From: Alphaproteobacteria bacterium
Lineage (GTDB): Bacteria > Pseudomonadota > Alphaproteobacteria > UBA9219
Reading direction: 5' to 3'
DNA: 64,000 bases
NCBI GenBank assembly: GCA_028690155.1
Contig: JAQVBU010000009.1
Coordinates: forward strand, 1 to 64,000
How positions within the stretch are numbered: position 1 is the stretch's first letter; every line of letters starts with the position of its first letter. The translations under genes and the position numbers were made by a program. Below the pieces are notes generated by a model that worked only from the letters and a program-made list of their open reading frames with translations, was not told the origin of the DNA and did not search any database. Positions 40,725 through 50,352 of this stretch are shown here, one piece after another.

Positions 40725-41812
40725 CCCTCCTCCATATGCAAAAGAGCCGCGTTGCTAAGCGCCAGCGCGACGACGGGTATGGCCCACGCCGCCAAGACGA
40801 CCGGCAAGGTCTGGTTGATGCCCAGAGCGTTGACGACGTTGTTCAACGCGTACACAAGGCTGCCCAGAACCACGCCGCAAAAAATCATCAGCGTCACGCC
40901 ACCGCGCCGGTTCATCCTCAGGGCGAACGCCGCCGCAAAAAACACCATTGAGCAGAGCGAAAACGGCTGGGCGAGAATGCTCTGAAACGCCAACTCATGC
41001 CGCGTCTGGGGAAGGCCAATGGTGCGGAGGGCGTCGATAAAGCGCGGCAGTTCCCAGAACGAAATTGTGTTTGGCGGCGCCATGCTTTCCTGAATCTTGC
41101 CAAACGTAAGCGTCGTGGGCAAAGTCCAGATTTGCACGTACTGGGCGGGGCTCTGGTCCATGTTGACCCATGCGTCGTAAAGCTCCCACTTGCTTTCTTT
41201 CAAAACAGCTTGGGGCGCATCGACCCGGCCCTTGTATTGGCCTTCCTCGTCGTAAATAAAAACAATGATCGGAGAAAGCGTAAGCGGGGCCAACTTGACA
41301 TGATCGGCATGCAACAAATATCGTCTGTCGTCGTTGCTTTGGCGCAGCCACAAGCCGGCCCCGGTCAATTCAAGCGTCGGAACGCGTTCGAGATACCGTA
41401 GTTCCAACGCTTTGTAACGCGCGTTCATGCTGGCACCGATTGGATTAATCACAGCAATATTCAAAAGCGAAAACACAAACGTGATCAAAAGCGCGGGCCG
41501 CACAAACTGCCAAGCCGAAACCCCAACCGAACGGGCGACGATCAACTCTTGGCTTCGAGTCAAACGCCAAAAGGTGAAAAGGCCCGAAAACAAGACGACA
41601 AAAGGCAAAATTCTTTCGATCGTTTCGGGAAGCTTGAAAAGCCCCATCTCCAAAATCAAATCGAAGCCAACGTCGCTTCGGCCGCTGGCCCGGCGCATCA
41701 GCTCGGCCACTTCGAACAAAAAGACGACCGCCGACAGGCTTCCCAGAAAAACAAGGAACCACAGAAAAAACTGGCGGCCAAAATAACGTTGCAAGACCCA
41801 GCGTTCCGTCAT
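40721..41812 (-). CDS. lptG: LPS export permease LptG
   Basis: A 363-residue inner-membrane subunit of the LptB2FG transporter, which extracts lipopolysaccharide from the membrane. It starts MTERWVLQRYFGRQFFLWF and has three N-terminal helices, a periplasmic jellyroll domain (about 130-270) and three C-terminal helices (SMVFFAAAFALRMNRRGGVTLMIFCGVVLG). PETIERILPFVVLFSGLFTFWRL is the coupling-helix region. The start overlaps the lptF stop (ATGA). LptF-like features such as an early MNRI start are absent, so LptG is the better assignment. Confidence 0.9.
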   Translation of the reverse strand: MTERWVLQRYFGRQFFLWFLVFLGSLSAVVFLFEVAELMRRASGRSDVGFDLILEMGLFKLPETIERILPFVVLFSGLFTFWRLTRSQELIVARSVGVSAWQFVRPALLITFVFSLLNIAVINPIGASMNARYKALELRYLERVPTLELTGAGLWLRQSNDDRRYLLHADHVKLAPLTLSPIIVFIYDEEGQYKGRVDAPQAVLKESKWELYDAWVNMDQSPAQYVQIWTLPTTLTFGKIQESMAPPNTISFWELPRFIDALRTIGLPQTRHELAFQSILAQPFSLCSMVFFAAAFALRMNRRGGVTLMIFCGVVLGSLVYALNNVVNALGINQTLPVVLAAWAIPVVALALSNAALLHMEEG

Positions 41813-42942
41813 GGCAGCACCTTCCTAAGCCAACGAGCCAATCGGCTACGGTGCGGTAAAAAATCGCCGCTAAGGAAAACGGCCCCCAGCAAAGTCGGAA
41901 CCATCACCACAACATAAAGCAGCAAAGAAAGATCGTCATCTCTGGCCACAAGACCGCTAAGCGTCATAAACGACGCCTGCGTCACAATGATGACCGTTGC
42001 GCCAATCAAAATGCGCCCTGTCATGCCGCGCCGATTGAACGCGCCGCATAAAATCGACGCCAAAGCCACAAGCGTGTACGAAAAGGATAGAAACGGCGTC
42101 GCAAGGCGCATGTGAAGTTCGCTGTAAAACCGCGACATGGGACCTCGCGTTTTCAAAAGCTCCGGCGATGGGCTAATAAGCTCGCTCAAAGGAAGTTCGC
42201 GCGGCAAGGGAAACCGATCGGACTTCGCCTTACGCAACGCATCGAGATCCAAAATGTACTGATCGAAAACAAGCTCGCTCAATTTGCCGGTTTCCCGATC
42301 AAACTCCTGACGCCGTCCGTTAAAAATGACCATTTGCGGATTGGCGTCCGTTTCGACAATCTGGCCCGCCGCTGCCATGGTCGTGAGCGCTTTGCCGGGT
42401 TCCCGCACATCTTGAATTAAGATTCCTTGCAGTGTACCCCCGGGGCCCCTCTTGTTTGCATAAAACGTCAACCCGTCCGACAAGTCGTTGAAACTTCCCG
42501 GCCGCGACAGAAAAATGGCATAGCTGTTTCGCATATCATACTGCTGCGCCACCAACGCACGATTCGCCGCCGGGGTGACCCACAACGTCAAAATCCCACA
42601 TAAAATCGTGACCGCGCCGGCCAAAAACAACGCGGGTTCAGTCAACCGCAAAAGGCTGACCCCCGCCGCCCGCATAACCACAAGCTCGCTGTCCATCGCC
42701 ATCTTGTTATAAACAAAGACGATCGCCGTCCCAAGGCCGAGAGGAATAACCAACGGAAGAAACGTTAACGCCGACAGCCCTAAAAGTTTAAGGAACACCA
42801 TCATCGAGGCCGCGTTTTCGATCACGGCCGAAACAAGGCGGAAAGACTGGGTGAACAAAACCACAAACGTCACCGCACCCGTCGCGAAGAGAAACGCAAA
42901 CAGCAATTGACGCAAAAGGTAAAACGTGAAGATTCGATTCAT
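41809..42942 (-). CDS. lptF: LPS export permease LptF
   Basis: A 377-residue partner of LptG in the same transporter. The start chosen gives MNRIFTFYLLRQLLFAFLF; an upstream in-frame ATG would add 11 residues. Three N-terminal helices are followed by a periplasmic domain of about 180 residues and three C-terminal helices (LVALASILCGAFNRRGMTGRILIGATVI). PLVIPLGLGTAIVFVYNKMAMDSELVVMRAAGVS is the coupling region that contacts LptB. It is divergent from pepA, as in many proteobacteria. Confidence 0.9.
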   Translation of the reverse strand: MNRIFTFYLLRQLLFAFLFATGAVTFVVLFTQSFRLVSAVIENAASMMVFLKLLGLSALTFLPLVIPLGLGTAIVFVYNKMAMDSELVVMRAAGVSLLRLTEPALFLAGAVTILCGILTLWVTPAANRALVAQQYDMRNSYAIFLSRPGSFNDLSDGLTFYANKRGPGGTLQGILIQDVREPGKALTTMAAAGQIVETDANPQMVIFNGRRQEFDRETGKLSELVFDQYILDLDALRKAKSDRFPLPRELPLSELISPSPELLKTRGPMSRFYSELHMRLATPFLSFSYTLVALASILCGAFNRRGMTGRILIGATVIIVTQASFMTLSGLVARDDDLSLLLYVVVMVPTLLGAVFLSGDFLPHRSRLARWLRKVLP

Positions 42943-43029
42943 GGAAATTCGATATAGCGTAACAGCGAAAGCCATACTAGAATCCGGTTTTTATTATAAC
43001 AAGCTTTATGGAATACAAGGGAAAATACG

Positions 43030-44535
43030 ATGCTTCATCTTGCTTTCGACCTCCCAACCCTGCCGGAAGAGGGGGCCTTGGCCGTCACCGTCGGCTCGAA
43101 TGGCGTTTTAGGGGCCTTTGGTCTCAAACTTGACCGGAAAACGGGGGGGGCGCTTTCCCGCGCCATCGAAACCAGCCGCTTCAAGGGCAAAAAAGACCAA
43201 ACCCTGACCCTCCTCGCGCCGCCAAGATTGCCTCTCAGCCGCCTGATTCTGGTCGGCATCGGCGATCCGGCTTCGGCGACAGAAGACCTGTTCGTGCATG
43301 CCGGGGCGGCGACCGTCTCGGCCCTCAACGGCGCCGAATCCCACGCCATGCTTGTCCTCGATAGCATGAAAAACCTCGGCCTGACCGAAGCCGAAGCCGC
43401 CTCCCAAGCCGCTCTTGGCACCCAACTTCGCGCCTATCGTTTTGGGAAATATGTGACGAAGAAAAAGGATGACCAAAAACCCGCCCTGAAAAAACTGATT
43501 TTGGCATGCAAGGAACCTGCCGCAGCCAAGACGCTTTACGCGCGGCTTGCCCCCGTTGCCCATGGCGTAACGTTTGCGCGTGACGCCATCAACGAGCCGG
43601 CCAATGTCCTTTATCCTGAAAGCTTTGCCGAACGATTGACGGCGCTGGCCAAGCTGGGCATCAAAGTCGACGTGCTTGATGAAAAGGCTTTAAAAAATCT
43701 GGGCATGAATGCCCTTCTCGGGGTCGCCCAAGGCAGCGCAAGGCCTCCCTGTCTTGTCAGTCTGCAATGGTTAGGCGACACGGCTGCCAAAAACAAGGCT
43801 CCCGTTTGTTTTGTCGGAAAGGGTGTCACATTCGATTCCGGCGGCATTTCCCTCAAACCTTCGTCCGGCATGGAGGAAATGAAGCGCGATATGGCTGGCG
43901 CGGCCGCCATTGCCGGCGCGATGGCTGCCGTGGCCGGGCGCAAAGCAAAAGCCAACGTCGCGGCCGTCGTCGGCCTTGTCGAAAACATGCCCTCGGGCAA
44001 CGCTCAGCGTCCGGGCGATATTGTCACCTCGGCTTCGGGTCAAACGATCGAAATCATCAACACCGATGCCGAAGGCCGTCTGGTTCTGGCCGACGCCTTA
44101 TGGTATGCGCAAAAAACCTTCAAACCCCGATGCATCGTCGACATGGCAACGCTGACAGGCGCTATTGTGATGGCGCTTGGGCATGAATTCGCCGGTCTTT
44201 TCAGCAACGACGACACGCTTTCCGATCAGCTGACCCGTTCGGGAAAACGGTCGGGCGAACTCTTATGGCGGTTCCCCATGACCGAAGCGTTTGACCGCGT
44301 CATGGACAGCTCGGTTGCCGACATGCGCAATACATCGTCCGCCAAAGGGGCCGGGAGCATCACCGCCGCCCAATTTTTGCAGCGCTTCATCAAGGAAGGG
44401 ACCCCTTGGGCTCATTTGGATATTGCCGGCACGGCTTGGCAAGAAAAAGGAAAACCTCTTTGTGTTGGGGGTGCCACGGCTTTTGGCGTGCGCCTTCTTG
44501 ATCGTTTCATCGCCGATTATGCCGAGCACGCATGA
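43030..44535 (+). CDS. pepA: Leucyl aminopeptidase PepA
   Basis: A 501-residue M17 aminopeptidase, a hexameric cytosolic enzyme with two metal ions. The active-site segments are VGKGVTFDSGGISLKPSSGMEEMKRDMAGAA-like (Lys and Asp ligands) and the family signature NTDAEGRLVLADAL. The N-terminal domain (about 1-170) is the macro-like regulatory domain. The next gene, holC, overlaps by ATGA, the standard pepA-holC order. It is divergent from lptF. Confidence 0.95.
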   Translation: MLHLAFDLPTLPEEGALAVTVGSNGVLGAFGLKLDRKTGGALSRAIETSRFKGKKDQTLTLLAPPRLPLSRLILVGIGDPASATEDLFVHAGAATVSALNGAESHAMLVLDSMKNLGLTEAEAASQAALGTQLRAYRFGKYVTKKKDDQKPALKKLILACKEPAAAKTLYARLAPVAHGVTFARDAINEPANVLYPESFAERLTALAKLGIKVDVLDEKALKNLGMNALLGVAQGSARPPCLVSLQWLGDTAAKNKAPVCFVGKGVTFDSGGISLKPSSGMEEMKRDMAGAAAIAGAMAAVAGRKAKANVAAVVGLVENMPSGNAQRPGDIVTSASGQTIEIINTDAEGRLVLADALWYAQKTFKPRCIVDMATLTGAIVMALGHEFAGLFSNDDTLSDQLTRSGKRSGELLWRFPMTEAFDRVMDSSVADMRNTSSAKGAGSITAAQFLQRFIKEGTPWAHLDIAGTAWQEKGKPLCVGGATAFGVRLLDRFIADYAEHA

Positions 44536-44990
44536 CCGACGTCTCGTTCTATCACCTGACACGCAAAACGTTGGAGCAGGCCTTGCCCGAGCTTCTGGAG
44601 AAAACGCTTGAGCGCAAAAAGCGAGCCGTCGTCATGACCGGATCAAATGAACGCGCCGAATCCTTGACGCAGTATCTGTGGACATACAAACCCGATGGCT
44701 TCCTTCCCCACGGGAATGCCAAAGACGGCTATGCAAACCAACAGCCTATCTGGATTACGGCCGAGGACGAACGGCCCAATGAAGCGGCCTATCTTTTTCT
44801 GACGGATGGCGCACAAAGCGCTCATATCGAGACTTACGAACGCGTGTTCGACCTGTTCAACGGCAATGACGAAGCCGCCGTGGCCGCGGCCCGCATACGA
44901 TGGAAAGAATCCGAAAAAGCCGGGCATACGCTGTCCTATTGGAAGCAAACAGAAACAGGCTGGATCGACGCGACGCCACCCCGTTCATAA
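44532..44990 (+). CDS. holC: DNA polymerase III chi subunit HolC
   Basis: A 152-residue clamp-loader accessory protein that links polymerase III to single-strand-binding protein. FYHLTRKTLEQALPELLEKTLERKKRAVV and PDGFLPHGNAKDGYANQQPIWIT are characteristic; the LPHG motif is near invariant. Its start overlaps the pepA stop by four bases. A strong hairpin terminator follows 16 bases after the stop. Confidence 0.93.
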   Translation: MTDVSFYHLTRKTLEQALPELLEKTLERKKRAVVMTGSNERAESLTQYLWTYKPDGFLPHGNAKDGYANQQPIWITAEDERPNEAAYLFLTDGAQSAHIETYERVFDLFNGNDEAAVAAARIRWKESEKAGHTLSYWKQTETGWIDATPPRS

Positions 44991-45006
44991 ACGCCAAAAA
45001 AGAAAA

Positions 45007-45041
45007 CCCGGCGCGAACAACAACGCGCCGGGCCCTTTCTT
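45007..45041 (+). terminator. Rho-independent terminator after holC
   Basis: A perfect nine-pair GC stem, CCCGGCGCG with CGCGCCGGG, around an eight-base loop (45016-45023), followed by CCCTTTCTT. An A-rich run precedes it, so it may also serve the convergent chemoreceptor gene that ends at 45057. Confidence 0.8.
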
Positions 45042-45056
45042 GACCAGTGAGGGGGA

Positions 45057-46751
45057 TTAGGTTCTGGCCAAGGCATCGACAAACGTATCGAATTCCTGCT
45101 TCAGACGGCTCGATTGCGTCGCCAGCTCTTGCGCGGCTTGAAGCACTTCGTTTGAAGAGGCCCCTGTATTGTTTGCGGCATCGTTCACCCCGCTCATGTT
45201 GCTCGCCACCTCCGACGTCCCCTTGCTTGCTTCCGTCGCGTTGTGTGCAATTTCCTTCGTCGCCGCGCTTTGTTCCTGCACAGCCGCCGAAATTGCCGCC
45301 GAAATTTGATCCATCTCTTCGATCACCTTGCAAATATGCTCGATCGCCGTGGCCGACTCCTGGCTGATCTGCTGGATCGAAGCAATCTGCGCCGAAATTT
45401 CTTCCGTCGCTTTGCCCGAGTTGTTGGCCAAGGTCTTAACCTCAGAGGCCACCACGGCAAATCCTTTGCCTGCATCGCCTGCGCGTGCCGCTTCGATGGT
45501 CGCGTTCAAAGCCAAAAGGTTCGTTTGCTCGGCAATGCCGGAAATGACCTCGGTTACTTCCCCGATTTTCCGCGCCGCCTCAACCAACGTTCCGACGCTG
45601 GAGCCTGCCGCTTTAGCGTCCTCGACCGCCTTGCTGGCGATCTCGGACGAACGCGTCACCTGCTGAGCAATTTCAGAGATCGATGCCGTCATCTCCTCGC
45701 TCGCGCTGGCCACCGTCGCCACATTCGCCGTCGTCTGCTCGGCCGCAGCCGCCACAACCGTCGATTGCTTCGATGTCTCTTCTGCCGTCGCCGCTAACGA
45801 TTGCGCTGACGCTTGAAGTTCCGTCGAGGCACTCGCTACGCACTTCACAATATCGGCCATTGCCTTTTCGAAGCGTTCCGTCGCTTCGGTCCTCTTGCGC
45901 TGACGCTCTTCCTTGGCCGCACGCTCACGCGCGTTGGCCGACTCAAGGTCACGGGCTTTCACCATATGCTCTTGGAAAACAAGCGTTGTCTTCGCTATAT
46001 CTCCCACCTCGTCCTTCCGATCGGTCCCATAAATATCGATGTCCAAACGCCCTTCCGAAAGCGAGGCCAAACAAGCAACAATCTTTCCTATCGGATCGAC
46101 AATGCCTTTTTTCGAAATAATCAACCCCAGAAGAAGACCAACTATGATCCCGCCCAAAGCCAAAATGAGCATTGTCATTTCAAGCTCGGCCGCCAAGGCT
46201 TCCGCTTCACGCCCAAGCTTATCATCCATGGCACTGAGCTCGGTATTCAGCGCGGTTATCCGGTTCGTAACTTCGGTCGCTTTCGCGCGCGCATTAAGAA
46301 CCGCTTCATAAATCTCTTCTTGTTCCCCCATTGTCGCCACTTTTTGATGTTTTTTGGCAAGAAGAAACGTGTTATCCGCTAAACGAGCATACTCATCGTA
46401 GAGGCCACGAATCGCCGCAACCTCTTCTTGATGCTCTGGACCTATATGCTGTTCCAACGAAACGATGCGCCCATTGAACTCTTCCTTATATTTTTTGATA
46501 AGGGGCATGATCTCATCGATATCTCTCGGTGCCACGGCCGCATGATATTCACCGCGACTTAACATGAGGACCGAGATGTACGCTTGCGCGCCAAGCCTGA
46601 TTTGTTTTCCGCTTTGGTTGATCTCTTCGGTTGCTTCTGCAACCTTGGACAATCCATAAGTCCCCAAAACAGCGACGCCAGCCGCAATGGCACCAAGCAA
46701 AATGATGACGGCAACGATTTTTATTGAAATTTTATAATCGGAAAGGCGCAT
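45057..46751 (-). CDS. Methyl-accepting chemotaxis protein
   Basis: A 564-residue transmembrane chemoreceptor. The first helix is at about 12-34 ([24 protein letters not shown]). A helical periplasmic sensor of about 155 residues follows, of four-helix-bundle type ([21 protein letters not shown] to [13 protein letters not shown]). The second helix is near 195-215 ([20 protein letters not shown]). HAMP comes next, then a long signalling coiled coil whose hairpin tip reads [20 protein letters not shown]. The ligand is unknown. CAGGAGATG precedes the start. The CheA/CheW partners lie outside the window, but the flagellar genes at 18-22 kb fit. Confidence 0.93.
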   Translation of the reverse strand: MRLSDYKISIKIVAVIILLGAIAAGVAVLGTYGLSKVAEATEEINQSGKQIRLGAQAYISVLMLSRGEYHAAVAPRDIDEIMPLIKKYKEEFNGRIVSLEQHIGPEHQEEVAAIRGLYDEYARLADNTFLLAKKHQKVATMGEQEEIYEAVLNARAKATEVTNRITALNTELSAMDDKLGREAEALAAELEMTMLILALGGIIVGLLLGLIISKKGIVDPIGKIVACLASLSEGRLDIDIYGTDRKDEVGDIAKTTLVFQEHMVKARDLESANARERAAKEERQRKRTEATERFEKAMADIVKCVASASTELQASAQSLAATAEETSKQSTVVAAAAEQTTANVATVASASEEMTASISEIAQQVTRSSEIASKAVEDAKAAGSSVGTLVEAARKIGEVTEVISGIAEQTNLLALNATIEAARAGDAGKGFAVVASEVKTLANNSGKATEEISAQIASIQQISQESATAIEHICKVIEEMDQISAAISAAVQEQSAATKEIAHNATEASKGTSEVASNMSGVNDAANNTGASSNEVLQAAQELATQSSRLKQEFDTFVDALART

Positions 46752-47013
46752 AGTTCATCTCCTGAGGAAAGGGACACGTCCAAGATAGACACATATCCGA
46801 AAAACCGTTGTCAACAAAACCTGATACAACGGCATAAAGGAAGGATGCTCTCCTTGATTTCTCAAGTTAAGCAACGAAGGCTCGACTCCTCCGTTTGATT
46901 AGTTCACCATAGTTTTTTGTTTGAGTAAACGGCGTCGTTCCCTTTCTGCCGCTATACGAAACAAATCTTGCGCGCGGACGCAACCGAAACATCTTCTTGG
47001 GAAAGAAGAAAAG

Positions 47014-47976
47014 ATGAACGCACCGATATTTCATTTATCCTCAGAAGGAATGGTCTTCGCCAAAGCCCTTTCTTTTTGGAAACACGTTCTTTCTTCTTTC
47101 AACGTAAAAGGGTCTCTTTCTCCACCCGATGACTCGCCCCTTTCTGCCTCGGCTCTGGGCTATCCTTTTGGAGAAAGCGGGCTTTATTTTTATCGCGCGC
47201 CCCCCTTATCGTTCACACGAACCGAGCATGACTGCCACCAAAGTTCTAGGGACGTTTTTATGCTTTCCTATATGCGGCAAGGCTCAATCCTCGTCAAACA
47301 AGGGGATCGGAACGTCACGATTACCGAAGGGGATTGTTTTCTCATTTCGTCAACCGAACCAAGCTTCCTTGAAACGCGCGCGTTTTGTGACGTGACGTCT
47401 CTCATCTTCTCGCGCATGGCGTTCCAACGTTGGGTTCCTGTCCCTTCCGATTTAGCCGCACGGCCTCTCTGCCTTTATTCGCCTTTCGGAAAATCTCTCG
47501 CCGCCCTACTTGAAGCCTTGACCCCATCGTCGCTTGAAACCCTTGCGGTCGTGCCGGATGCCGTTCTCGATCATGTGTTTTGCCTGCTCGCTCTGATTGC
47601 GGGTCCCGCAGGCACGGTTTCCACAAGCTACCGTCAAGCCGCATTTCACCGATTCCTTCAATCGCTGCAAGCTCACTGCTGCGATCAGGGGTTCGACCAA
47701 ACCGCGTTGGCAAAAAAGCACGGCGTGTCAACGCGTACCATCCAATCGACCTTTTCTTTGGTCGGAACAAATTTTGGTCGGGAGCTTCTATCCGCACGCA
47801 TGGAAAAAGCTCGTTGGTTTTTGGAAAACCCCCGTCACAACAAAAAAAGTATCGCTGAAATCGCCGAACTTCTGGGCTATCGCCACGCGAGTCTTTTTAT
47901 TACACAATTTCGGCGAACGTTCGGCATCTCGCCCGCAGCCTACCGCCGCATACGCAGCGGCCCTTTAGATCGCTAG
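47014..47976 (+). CDS. AraC-family transcriptional regulator
   Basis: A 320-residue regulator. The start giving [20 protein letters not shown] is preceded by GAAAGAAGAAAAG; the upstream open frame lacks a ribosome site. The N-terminal part is a cupin-like sensor with [30 protein letters not shown] in the AraC-binding-domain style. The C-terminal 90 residues hold the double helix-turn-helix: [18 protein letters not shown] and [26 protein letters not shown]. Its TAG overlaps the convergent queF TAG. The target is unknown. Confidence 0.85.
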   Translation: MNAPIFHLSSEGMVFAKALSFWKHVLSSFNVKGSLSPPDDSPLSASALGYPFGESGLYFYRAPPLSFTRTEHDCHQSSRDVFMLSYMRQGSILVKQGDRNVTITEGDCFLISSTEPSFLETRAFCDVTSLIFSRMAFQRWVPVPSDLAARPLCLYSPFGKSLAALLEALTPSSLETLAVVPDAVLDHVFCLLALIAGPAGTVSTSYRQAAFHRFLQSLQAHCCDQGFDQTALAKKHGVSTRTIQSTFSLVGTNFGRELLSARMEKARWFLENPRHNKKSIAEIAELLGYRHASLFITQFRRTFGISPAAYRRIRSGPLDR

Positions 47977-48443
47977 ATCCGGCCCTTATAAGTTGAAATT
48001 CCTGTGTCCGGAACATCAACATCCGAAGGAAGTTTCCCCTTCTGAAAAAAAACGTCAATCGGCATGCCCCCACGGGGATACCAATAGCCGCTCACCTTCA
48101 ACCAAATTGGCTTAAGCTCCTTAAAAAGCCTTTTGCCGATCCCAGCCGTGCACATCTCATGGAACACGCCGCAGTTCCGAAAAGACTGGAAATAAAGTTT
48201 CAATGATTTGCTTTCAACCAAAACTTTCCCGGGCACATAATCCACGACAAGTGTCGCCGAATCGGGCTGTCCGGTCACCGGACAAAGGCAGGTGAATTCC
48301 GGGTAGACAAAGCGGACGAGATAATGGTCGCGCGCGAAGACGTTAGGAACCGTCTCGATGCAAGCGTCTTCCGGCTTAATAGGTACCTCAACTTTATGGC
48401 CTAATTGGCTCAAATTACTATATGTTTTTTTGGTTTTCGCCAT
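47973..48443 (-). CDS. queF: NADPH-dependent 7-cyano-7-deazaguanine reductase QueF
   Basis: A 156-residue single-domain (YkvM-type) enzyme that reduces preQ0 to preQ1 for queuosine in t[23 protein letters not shown] supplies the nucleophilic Cys54 and Asp61, and [12 protein letters not shown] gives the His-Glu substrate motif. The start ([10 protein letters not shown]) has GGAAGG upstream; the frame is open further but the extra sequence is low in coding character. I looked for a preQ1 riboswitch upstream and saw none. Confidence 0.93.
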   Translation of the reverse strand: MAKTKKTYSNLSQLGHKVEVPIKPEDACIETVPNVFARDHYLVRFVYPEFTCLCPVTGQPDSATLVVDYVPGKVLVESKSLKLYFQSFRNCGVFHEMCTAGIGKRLFKELKPIWLKVSGYWYPRGGMPIDVFFQKGKLPSDVDVPDTGISTYKGRI

Positions 48444-48997
48444 AATTGCCTTCCTCTCGCGACCTAGGATCGCCCCCTTCTTTAGCCGCACCGCCCCCCT
48501 TTCGCCACAAAAGAATTTATGAAAGTTTATTTTTTTATTGATTGTTGGTCGTTTTTGTTTACACACTGCCCTTACGGAAGCGCACGTACCACTGGCCCAA
48601 GGACGCAAAGGCATACCACCTTTTTCGTTCCCCAATGGTTTATGTAACGACGCTTTGCCGCTTGTCGTTTTTTTAGAAGACACCCTCCCCTTCGGGACCT
48701 GTCTTCTGGGTAAGCGCCAAGAACGTGGTATGCAGCAAGGAGTTTTTTCGAGGCCTTTCTTTTCCACTTCGGTTTAGGAGAAGGAAGATTTCGGCAATTT
48801 CGGTCTTCGTTGCGAGGCAAAGACATTGCAGGGCAGGGGGTCGTTCTCAACGACCTTGGGGTACGCGGCGGCTGCCGTCAGTAGACTGTCCTGTTGTTTG
48901 CGATTTGTGTTTTTTAACACAGACGCGCTCGTTCACGACAACCTCTCCTTATCTGCATCTGCTCAAGCGAAACTTTGCATAATAAGGGTTGGTTGTC
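48444..48997. other. Gap between queF and ornithine decarboxylase
   Basis: About 550 bases without a supported gene. Minus-strand frames are open but very basic and lack ribosome sites. The segment has several short inverted repeats, for example TGTCTTC.. paired with GAAGACA around 48677-48710 and GTCGTT/AACGAC around 48840-48860, which could be parts of a structured transcript or terminators. It should also hold promoters for queF and the decarboxylase. No known RNA family is recognised. Confidence 0.3.
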
Positions 48998-50272
48998 ATG
49001 CACTATAACAGAAATACGGTTCCACGATCCCGGACGTTCCCCACCTTTGTCGTATCGACTTCTTTGTATGAAGCGGACGCGGCAACAAACCTTCTGCACT
49101 TTCCAAGCGTCGAGGCCATGATTCGTGCCACACGGCCGGCACTTCCCGTCCACTGCCTTTACCCGCAAAAACTGCATCAGGCGGCGCGCGCGTTCGTCGA
49201 CAAGTTCCAGGGCCACAGCCTTTACGCCATCAAATCGAACCCTGACCCCTACGTTCTGGCGCATCTGCACAAGGCCGGAATTTCCCATTTTGATGTGGCA
49301 TCGCTGGGCGAAGTCAAACTCGTCCGCACGATGTTCCCCCATGCGCATCTCGCCTTTATGAACCCCGTAAAAAGCCGCGAAGCCATCCGCTCGGCCTATT
49401 TTGACTATGGCGTTCGCGATTTTGTCGTCGACACTGAAGACGAAATCAACAAGATCGTGGCTGAAACCAATCATGCCCGCGACCTTTTGATCGTGGTGCG
49501 CATCGCTATGCCCAAGGGCAGCGCCGCATGCGCCTTGACCGGAAAATTCGGCTGTACGCCGGAAGCTGGCGTCCATCTTTTGCAAGTGGCGGCCAAGGCT
49601 GATGCCCATGTTGGGCTTTCCTTCCATGTCGGTTCGCAAACGATCGATCCGATGTCCTATGCCGACGCCATCCGCAAGGCAGGCGCGATCATCCGCCAAT
49701 CGGGCATCAAGCTTCGCGTGCTTGACATCGGTGGCGGCTTCCCCACCAAGGGGCTGGGTATGGAAATCCCCCCTCTTCCCTCGTTCTTCAACGTCATTCA
49801 CGAAGAAGTGGCCAAGCTTCGCCTTCCCAAGACCTGCGAGCTTTGGGCCGAACCGGGTCGGGGTCTTTCCGGTGGCTGTTCAACACTTGTTGTCAAGGTC
49901 CAGCTTCGCAAAGGCGACCTGCTTTATATTAACGACGGAAGCTATGGCAACATGTTCGAAGTTGCTTGCATGCATTGGCAAAACAAGGCGACGCTTTACC
50001 GCATGGGCGCACGCGGCAGCATCAAGGCGGCGAGCAAAAAACTCGTTCCCTTCCGCTTGTACGGACCAACGTGCGATTCGGTCGACTATATGCCCGGCCC
50101 CTTCCTCCTTCCCGAGGACGCCGCCGAAGGCGACTGGATTGCTTTCGAAGGCATGGGGGCCTACATGGCCGCCTCGCAGTCTCACTTCAACGGTTTCTTT
50201 TCCGACGCCAAGGTCGAGATCATCCCCAACGCGCCGGAAAAACGGGTCACGCCGTTGAAGGTTGTGAAATAA
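48998..50272 (+). CDS. Ornithine decarboxylase, alanine-racemase fold
   Basis: A 424-residue PLP enzyme of the fold-III (group IV) decarboxylases, which make putrescine from ornithine and sometimes cadaverine from lysine. The PLP lysine is in YAIKSNPDPYVL (Lys79), with SFHVGSQ, DIGGGFP, AEPGR for phosphate binding, and GPTCDSVDYM with the catalytic Cys. The start is the ATG at 48998, three codons after an in-frame TTG. Homospermidine synthase follows, so putrescine should flow into homospermidine. A terminator-like hairpin lies between the two genes. Confidence 0.9.
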   Translation: MHYNRNTVPRSRTFPTFVVSTSLYEADAATNLLHFPSVEAMIRATRPALPVHCLYPQKLHQAARAFVDKFQGHSLYAIKSNPDPYVLAHLHKAGISHFDVASLGEVKLVRTMFPHAHLAFMNPVKSREAIRSAYFDYGVRDFVVDTEDEINKIVAETNHARDLLIVVRIAMPKGSAACALTGKFGCTPEAGVHLLQVAAKADAHVGLSFHVGSQTIDPMSYADAIRKAGAIIRQSGIKLRVLDIGGGFPTKGLGMEIPPLPSFFNVIHEEVAKLRLPKTCELWAEPGRGLSGGCSTLVVKVQLRKGDLLYINDGSYGNMFEVACMHWQNKATLYRMGARGSIKAASKKLVPFRLYGPTCDSVDYMPGPFLLPEDAAEGDWIAFEGMGAYMAASQSHFNGFFSDAKVEIIPNAPEKRVTPLKVVK

Positions 50273-50279
50273 ACGAATG

Positions 50280-50313
50280 AAGGCGGCGCCGATCTCCTTC
50301 GGCGACGCTTTTA
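50280..50313 (+). terminator. Hairpin between decarboxylase and homospermidine synthase
   Basis: AAGGCGGCGCCG pairs with CGGCGACGCTTTT through one mismatch around the loop ATCTCCTT, then runs into a short T tract. It resembles an intrinsic terminator or attenuator that would lower the level of the downstream gene relative to the decarboxylase. Confidence 0.5.
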
Positions 50314-50352
50314 AGCACGGAGTTTGTTGACAAACGATAAGGAGAACGTCCT

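Noticed and set aside
48444..48600. preQ1 riboswitch upstream of queF
   Set aside because: I found neither the small preQ1-I hairpin with its A-rich tail nor a preQ1-II-like arrangement in the leader.
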